Positions 27,197-32,875 of a stretch of DNA of 32,875 nt are shown piece after piece (position 1 is the first letter of the stretch; each line of letters begins with the position of its first letter). The notes under the pieces are model-generated. The model saw only the letters and a list, made by a program, of their open reading frames with translations. It was not told the DNA's origin and searched no databases. The stretch comes from an uncultured Spartobacteria bacterium (GTDB taxonomy: Bacteria; Verrucomicrobiota; Verrucomicrobiia; Chthoniobacterales; UBA6821), in the NCBI GenBank assembly GCA_903913785.1, contig CAIWMF010000166.1, positions 1 to 32,875 on the forward strand, read 5' to 3'. The position numbers and the translations under genes were made by a program.

Positions 27197-27308
27197 TTTC
27201 TTGTGTCTACAATGCAGGCCCTATTTTTTTATGATGCAATCTGTAAAAAAATTATTTTCTCATTTTCTTCAAATGATCGGTTGCTCTTCAACAAAAGCAC
27301 TGCCGAGG

Positions 27309-27806
27309 ATGGTGACACGTACTGGTATTGGTTATGATATCCATCCTTTGGTTTTCGGTAGGCCTCTTGTTTTAGGGGGCATCAGGATTACTCATCCTCA
27401 AGGGAAAGGTCTCTTAGGCCATTCAGACGCAGATGTTCTCGCGCACGCAATTGCTGATGCCTTGCTTGGAGCTGCTGGCAAGGTGGACATTGGGGTCTAT
27501 TTTCCTAATACAGATGCTAGCATTCAAAATATTTCCAGCCTTTTGATTTTAGAAAAAGTATCCGAGATTATTGCTGCAGAAGGTGGAGTCATCATTAACA
27601 TCGATGCGACTCTTATTGCGGAGGAGCCTAAGATTGGACCGTATGTTGATTTAATGCGTTCATCTATAGCAGGGGCATTGAAGATTCCCGTTACGGCGGT
27701 TGGCCTTAAAGCCACTACTAACGAAGGGCTCGGAGCCATAGGGCGCGGCGAAGGAATTGCAGCCCTGGCTACGGCCTCCGTAGAGATGCAATATTTATGT
27801 CGATGA
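27309..27806 (+). CDS. ispF: 2-C-methyl-D-erythritol 2,4-cyclodiphosphate synthase
   Basis: RTGIGYDIHPLVFGRPLVLGGIRITHPQGKGLLGHSDADVLAHAIADALLGAAGKVDIGVYFPNTD; TTNEGLGAIGRGEGIAALA. ORF track start is 27201. Confidence 0.95.
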   Translation: MVTRTGIGYDIHPLVFGRPLVLGGIRITHPQGKGLLGHSDADVLAHAIADALLGAAGKVDIGVYFPNTDASIQNISSLLILEKVSEIIAAEGGVIINIDATLIAEEPKIGPYVDLMRSSIAGALKIPVTAVGLKATTNEGLGAIGRGEGIAALATASVEMQYLCR

Positions 27807-27874
27807 AATGTTTCATACGACTCTTGAGAATAAGCTCGAACAAGTCTTAACCTTAACAACTTTTTTGCCTCTCC

Positions 27875-29284
27875 ATGTTTTATTTCTACAACACTCTCAC
27901 GCGTGAGCATGAACTTTTCACTCCAGGACCAATCATACGCATGTATACCTGTGGGCCTACGGTATATGATCATGCGCATATTGGGAATTTTCGTGCCTAT
28001 GTCTTTGAGGATCTCTTGCAACGTCATTTAGAAGCTCAGGGCAATAGAGTGGAACGAGTCATGAATTTAACTGACGTTGATGATAAAACCATTCGCGGCG
28101 CTCGTAGAGAAGGGATCTCCTTGGACAAATTCACAGCGCGCTACAAAGAAGCTTTTTTTCAGGATTCAGCAGCCCTGCGGCTTCGTCCTGCGTGTGCCAC
28201 CCCGGCCGCTACGGATCCAGAAAACATTACTGCGATGATTGCCATGATTCAGGTGCTCTTAGATCAAGGTAATGCCTACGTTGCAGAAGATCACTCTGTC
28301 TATTTTCGAATTGCTTCTTTTCCACGTTATGGAGCGCTTGCCCAGGTTGACCGGGATGCTCAGCGCTCGACGCTGCGGATGAAACATGATGAATATTCTA
28401 AAGAAGAGATTGCTGATTTTGCTCTTTGGAAAGCATGGGATGAGGAGGATGGAGATGTTGCTTGGCAAAGCCCATGGGGCAAAGGTCGTCCTGGCTGGCA
28501 TATTGAATGCAGTGCCATGGCAACACGTCTACTCGGTCCTCATATTGATATTCACTGTGGGGGGGTCGATAATATTTTTCCACATCACGAAGCAGAAATC
28601 GCTCAGTGCGAATGCGTGAGTGGCACACAATTTGTCAGTCTCTGGATGCATTGTGCGCACCTTATGGTTAATGGAATGAAAATGTCAAAGTCTGCAGGAA
28701 ATTTCTACACCGTGCGTGATTTGAGACAACAAGGATGGAGCGGTCGTGAAATTCGCTATGCCCTTTTAAGTGTTCACTATCGTATGCCACTGAATTTCAC
28801 GCTAGAGGGAATTGCCTCTGCGCGACAGGCTCTCCATCGCATTGATGAGTGGAGGACGCGCCTTGAGGAATACCTTGCGAACGTTCCCTCGCATACTTCT
28901 TTCAGCCTAGAAAAATGTGGGGCGGTGAATGTGAGGGATTTTTTTACCGCTCTCGATGATGATTTAAATATCTCTGCTGCGCTTGGAGTATTATTTGAGG
29001 TCATTCGTGAATCACATCGGTTGCTTGATCAAAACGCCCTTTTGCCTACAGAGGTACGAGCTCTTCTTGATTGGTGGTACAAGGTTGATAGCGTCCTAGC
29101 CATTGCTTCTGATTCTCTTGATGGGGATATTCCCGAGGAAGTTCAAAAGCTCGTTGCCTTACGACAGGAAGCACGGTTTTTGAAAAACTGGGATGAGAGC
29201 GATCGTCTTCGTGATACCATTGCAGGGCTTGGATGGAGTATTAAAGATAGTAAAAGTGAACAAAAGCTTGTACGCCAAGCATGA
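27875..29284 (+). CDS. cysS: Cysteinyl-tRNA synthetase
   Basis: MYTCGPTVYDHAHIGNFRAYVFEDLL; GWHIECSAMA; GGVDNIFPHHEAEIAQ; KMSKSAGNF. Confidence 0.96.
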   Translation: MFYFYNTLTREHELFTPGPIIRMYTCGPTVYDHAHIGNFRAYVFEDLLQRHLEAQGNRVERVMNLTDVDDKTIRGARREGISLDKFTARYKEAFFQDSAALRLRPACATPAATDPENITAMIAMIQVLLDQGNAYVAEDHSVYFRIASFPRYGALAQVDRDAQRSTLRMKHDEYSKEEIADFALWKAWDEEDGDVAWQSPWGKGRPGWHIECSAMATRLLGPHIDIHCGGVDNIFPHHEAEIAQCECVSGTQFVSLWMHCAHLMVNGMKMSKSAGNFYTVRDLRQQGWSGREIRYALLSVHYRMPLNFTLEGIASARQALHRIDEWRTRLEEYLANVPSHTSFSLEKCGAVNVRDFFTALDDDLNISAALGVLFEVIRESHRLLDQNALLPTEVRALLDWWYKVDSVLAIASDSLDGDIPEEVQKLVALRQEARFLKNWDESDRLRDTIAGLGWSIKDSKSEQKLVRQA

Positions 29285-29344
29285 CAAACACTCAAAATAC
29301 TCCCATTATAATTCTACTCTTGAGGATTCGTTCCTCACTCAATA

Positions 29345-29447
29345 GAGTGTGCGGATATAACATACTGTTCTCAAATGAATGTTAGGAACTGTGACTGTAA
29401 TAAGCTCTTCAAGCCGTAATAGATTTAGTGTGAAATATTCGGGCTAG
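29345..29447. repeat. Decayed, internally deleted type B element
   Basis: Left: gtgcggatataacatactgttc (degenerate TIR). Right: aagccgtaatagatttagtgtgaaatattcgggCTAG (intact B right end). Confidence 0.7.
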
Positions 29448-29457
29448 CCTAACAATC

Positions 29458-29478
29458 CCTAAAATTCATTTGGGCAAA
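29458..29478. repeat. Flanking repeat CCTAAAATTCATTTGGGCAAA
   Basis: Reverse complement matches 12859-12879 at 20/21. Confidence 0.6.
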
Positions 29479-29504
29479 CAAAGTTATCCCACACTCTTTA
29501 TTCT

Positions 29505-30248
29505 ATGCTTGACCGATCCTCTTCCAGTTGCCTTTCAAGATTGTTGCGATATTTTTTTCTCGGTTCTCTTTCCTTGGTTGTACTAGATATTGTTGATGCC
29601 CAAGAGACGACTGTGCCGCTAGCCACACCTCAACAACAAGAAGAAGTTCTCTCCCCATCTGCCTCTCCTCATGCTCAGGAGCCACTTGATCCATCGAAGA
29701 AGCCAGATCAAGCTAGCGATGAGGGATCATCGGTAAAAGATCATCTCGTGTCAGAAGCAGCTTCTCAATCTCCTTCAGAGGGCTCCTCAAACACCTCTTC
29801 TTCACTAATTCCTACAGATCCATCGATGATTCCTCCTCCAGCATCTGAGGTCAATGATGGAGTCAGCAATGTATCTGTTTCCACCTCTAGTGAGCTAGAG
29901 CCATTAACCAACTCGCCATCCGCGATGCCTTCGACTCAAAGTATTGAAAAAAAGAAACACGAAATAAAAATAAGGTACTACGCAGTGCGAACAGGCATGG
30001 AGAAAGAGGCTGATGTTTCCGCGTTAAAAGAAAAAGCTGATCACGCCACTACCGATGAAGAAAAACGTCAAGCACTACGGGCCTATTACAAATTACTCTT
30101 TGCAAAAATGAAAAAAATGGATCCCTCTATTGCCGATCGGTGTGATCTTATGGAGAAAGCTTATTTGCGGCACTTGGAACAAATAACTCTCCAACCCACA
30201 ATCCCTTTATTGCCAGAAACGGGATCTAACCCGAATATTTCACACTAA
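29505..30248 (+). CDS. Hypothetical Ser/Pro-rich secreted protein
   Basis: 247-aa ORF with N-terminal hydrophobic segment; C-terminus NISH* encoded by a type B element. Confidence 0.6.
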   Translation: MLDRSSSSCLSRLLRYFFLGSLSLVVLDIVDAQETTVPLATPQQQEEVLSPSASPHAQEPLDPSKKPDQASDEGSSVKDHLVSEAASQSPSEGSSNTSSSLIPTDPSMIPPPASEVNDGVSNVSVSTSSELEPLTNSPSAMPSTQSIEKKKHEIKIRYYAVRTGMEKEADVSALKEKADHATTDEEKRQALRAYYKLLFAKMKKMDPSIADRCDLMEKAYLRHLEQITLQPTIPLLPETGSNPNISH

Positions 30249-30413
30249 ATCTATTACGGCTTGTGGAAAGCTCTATTATTACTGCGTTGGTCTCGAATGG
30301 TGATTTGGGCGGTATGGACACATACAGCCCGGCATCACAATCCTTCACCCGCCTTGTACTAACAAGCTTTGCACAGCGCCTCATGACGATTCAGTATGAA
30401 ATATCCGGACTAA
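30226..30413 (-). repeat. Type B palindromic element, full length
   Basis: CTAACCCGAATATTTCACACTAAATC...GATTCAGTATGAAATATCCGGACTAA; 188 bp, identical CTAA at both edges. Confidence 0.92.
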
Positions 30414-30483
30414 GTAAAAAGGTCTATTAAGAGAGAGGGAAATAATCAATTTTTTATCATTAAGAGATAGTAGATCAATCATC

Positions 30484-31425
30484 ATGAAGCATAAATTACG
30501 TTTATTTAGCGGCTCTGCTCATCCTCAGCTTGCCTTAGAGATTGGCGCGTATTTGGGACAGGAACTCGCAGATGCCACTGTCACCTCGTTTCCAGATGGT
30601 GAAACATTCGTGAAAATTAATGACAACATTCGTGGCCAGGATGTTTTTATTGTTCAGCCAACGTGTCCTCCGACGAACCAAAATATCATGGAGCTGCTTA
30701 TCATGGTCGATGCAGCACGTCGCGCAAGTGCAGATCGCATTACAGCGGTCATTCCCTTTTTTGGCTATGCACGACAAGATCGCAAAGATCAGCCGCGCGT
30801 TCCAATTACTGCAAAATTAATTGCTAATATCCTTGTTGCTGCAGGTGTGCAGCGTGTCTTGACCATGGATCTTCATGCTCAACAGCTTCAAGGCTTTTTT
30901 GATATTCCAGTAGATCACCTGTATGCATTGCCTGTCATGGTCAAACATATTCGCTCCATGAAGCTTGAAAATCTTGTGGTTGTTTCTCCTGATGTTGGTG
31001 GTGTGAAGATGGCTTCTGCCTATGCAGAAGCATTGGGAGCTAGTCTTGCCATTGTGGTAAAACGCCGTCGTAGTGCAACAGAAGTCGACGCATCGCATGT
31101 GATTGGTGAGGTGGATGGAAAAAATGTTCTCATCATTGATGACCTTACAGAAACTGCAGGAACCATTACGAGCGCTGCCAAAATATTAAAAACTTTAGGG
31201 GTTTGTGATATTTATGCTGGTGTCTCGCACGCAGTACTGACAGATTTAGCAGTTGAACGAGTGAGGAGTTCAGAAATTAAGGAGCTCATCACTACTGATA
31301 GCGTTCCAGTCCGCCATGATATGGCAGACCGTGTGAGGGTGCTTTCCGTTGCCGAGCTTCTTGGCGAAGGAATTCGCCGTATTCATGAAGGCGAATCAGT
31401 TAGTTCTCTATTTAGGTTAAAATAA
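30484..31425 (+). CDS. prs: Ribose-phosphate pyrophosphokinase
   Basis: LRLFSGSAHPQLALEIGAYLG; SFPDGETFVKINDNIRGQDVFIVQPTCPP; AARRASADRITAVIPFFGYARQDRKD; NVLIIDDLTETAGTI. Confidence 0.96.
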   Translation: MKHKLRLFSGSAHPQLALEIGAYLGQELADATVTSFPDGETFVKINDNIRGQDVFIVQPTCPPTNQNIMELLIMVDAARRASADRITAVIPFFGYARQDRKDQPRVPITAKLIANILVAAGVQRVLTMDLHAQQLQGFFDIPVDHLYALPVMVKHIRSMKLENLVVVSPDVGGVKMASAYAEALGASLAIVVKRRRSATEVDASHVIGEVDGKNVLIIDDLTETAGTITSAAKILKTLGVCDIYAGVSHAVLTDLAVERVRSSEIKELITTDSVPVRHDMADRVRVLSVAELLGEGIRRIHEGESVSSLFRLK

Positions 31426-31464
31426 CCACATCATTGTAACTTCCCACCTTGACACATTAATCTT

Positions 31465-32127
31465 ATGGCAAAACAGGTAAAACTCTCGGCACATCCTCGT
31501 ATACACGTTGGACGTAACTGCGTCAAACAACTCCGTTCTCGTGGAGCTGTTCCAGCTAACATTTATGGCCCTAAAAATGAGCCAGCAAATATTGAAATTA
31601 GCGCTAAGGATATTAAGCGTCTCCTAGCACACGCATCAGGTGAAAATATCCTTGTGGAACTTGAAATCAGTGAAGAAAAAGGCACCAAAACCCATCTCTC
31701 GCTCATTCAAGAAGTCCAACATCATCCTGTTCGTGGTGATATTCTCCATGTCGATTTTCTCGAGGTTTCCATGAACGAGCTACTTCACACAGAAGTGCCT
31801 CTGGAATCTTTTGGAGACGCGGATGGTGTTAAGAATTATGGCGGATTGCTCGAGCAGCTAATACGACACATTTCTATTGAATGCTTGCCTAAAAATCTTC
31901 CCGAATCCATTCGTGTGGATATTTCCTCACTTGGGATTGGACACGCATTGCACGTTCGTGACTTAGTAATGCCAACAGGCGTCGTTGCTACAAGCGATCC
32001 GGATTTAACCGTTTTCCTTGTTGCAGAACCAAAAGTTGAAGATCCTTCTAAGTCTGATCAGCTTCAACAAGCTCCTGAAGTTATTAGAGAAAAGAAATCA
32101 GCAGTTGAGGGCGAAGGCAAGAAGTAA
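31465..32127 (+). CDS. rplY: 50S ribosomal protein L25/Ctc
   Basis: L25 N-domain plus TL5/Ctc C-domain: HHPVRGDILHVDFLEVSMNELLHTEVPLESFGDADGVKNYGGLLEQLIRHISIECLPKNLPESIRVDISSLGIGHALHVRDL. Confidence 0.93.
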   Translation: MAKQVKLSAHPRIHVGRNCVKQLRSRGAVPANIYGPKNEPANIEISAKDIKRLLAHASGENILVELEISEEKGTKTHLSLIQEVQHHPVRGDILHVDFLEVSMNELLHTEVPLESFGDADGVKNYGGLLEQLIRHISIECLPKNLPESIRVDISSLGIGHALHVRDLVMPTGVVATSDPDLTVFLVAEPKVEDPSKSDQLQQAPEVIREKKSAVEGEGKK

Positions 32128-32271
32128 GATTTGTCTTTAATGCTTTTAGTGACAAGTTGCAAACAGCAGTAAAACCATGGGTAAAAATCCCAATAATGCT
32201 GCAATAAAGATGCGACTAATATGCGGCTAAGGTATAACAAAGATAAAAAATTCTTTTACTAACTTTTCCTG

Positions 32272-32875
32272 ATGGAACGAAAAAATGGCAATCACCAAGC
32301 ACGCATTACCGATTCTCCAGAACTACCATCTTATCTAGGCAATGTAGCCCGGCCTCCAATCGCTCTTAATAAGGCTCCAAGCCAGACTCGCCTCATTGTT
32401 GGGTTAGGTAATCCCGGCAAAGAGTACAATGGCACCAGGCATAATATTGGGTTCGCTATCCTTGATGCACTTGCAAAACGTCATGGGAGCAAATTTTCTT
32501 TTGAAGCAAAATGGAATGCAGAAGTAGCAAAAATTCCTGCCATTTCTACTTCTGCCTGTGATTTGCACCTCATGAAGCCAATGACTTTTATGAATTTGAG
32601 CGGGACTGCTGTTTCAGCCTATGTTCGCTTCTTTCATCTCAGTGCGTTAGAGACCTTGGTGGTTCTTGATGATGTTGCTCTGCCCTTGGGCAAATTACGT
32701 TTTAGAGGAGAGGGGAGTGCGGGAGGCCAACGTGGACTGGAATCGATTTTAACTCATTTTTCAACACAGGAAGTTCCCCGTCTACGTATTGGAGTGGGCT
32801 CTTCTCTCAAAACAAAAGAGATCCCTTCTAATCATTTATCTCACTATGTATTATCGCGTTTTAGCCAAGAAGAAT
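32272..32875 (+). CDS. pth: Peptidyl-tRNA hydrolase, partial (runs off the right edge)
   Basis: Manual translation: LIVGLGNPGKEYNGTRHNIGFAILDAL; LMKPMTFMNLSGTAVSAYVRFF; LDDVALPLGKLRFRGEGSAGGQRGLESI. Confidence 0.93.
   Translation, partial: MERKNGNHQARITDSPELPSYLGNVARPPIALNKAPSQTRLIVGLGNPGKEYNGTRHNIGFAILDALAKRHGSKFSFEAKWNAEVAKIPAISTSACDLHLMKPMTFMNLSGTAVSAYVRFFHLSALETLVVLDDVALPLGKLRFRGEGSAGGQRGLESILTHFSTQEVPRLRIGVGSSLKTKEIPSNHLSHYVLSRFSQEE

Noticed and set aside
32690-32750. Pth motif GGQRGLESI instead of the common GGHNGL
   Set aside because: Variation at this motif may occur in other bacterial Pth sequences; not enough to claim loss of function without an alignment.
1-32875. CRISPR arrays, tRNA or rRNA genes
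   Set aside because: No regularly spaced repeats, tRNA cloverleaf-like or rRNA sequences recognised by eye; the dispersed palindromes are irregularly spaced and not CRISPR.

Overview
The window is a gene-dense bacterial chromosome segment. Gene content (rplY-pth order, 7TM-HD protein, FGE-like protein, lysine/alanine/proline-rich histone-like protein) suggests a PVC-superphylum host, probably Verrucomicrobiota or Chlamydiota-like; this is inference. Recognisable genes include a CNNM/CorC-like protein, rpsN, pepP, an L,D-transpeptidase, a cysJ-like reductase, tolB, brnQ, a 7TM-HD phosphohydrolase, the ADP-heptose genes hldA/rfaE1 and gmhB, an AraC regulator, a GT9 glycosyltransferase, an AlkP-TPR-sulfotransferase fusion, yicC, gmk, coaC, suhB, ispF, cysS, prs, rplY and pth. 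The standout is a dispersed family of 180-188 bp full-length quasi-palindromic elements. They have about 24 bp terminal inverted repeats (YTARCCCGgATATTTCATACTGATC), YTAR at the edges, and a central GTATG-NNNN-CATAC loop in types A and B with a related loop in type C. I see five full copies in three subfamilies (A, B, C) plus about nine fragments. Both full A copies sit in frame inside unrelated long ORFs (906 aa and 983 aa), each adding exactly 180 nt (60 codons) and encoding homologous peptides (45/62 identical by hand count). This resembles the Rickettsia palindromic elements in concept, with unrelated sequence. Other copies supply the stop codons of at least five or six neighbouring genes. 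No tRNA, rRNA or CRISPR array was recognised by eye.
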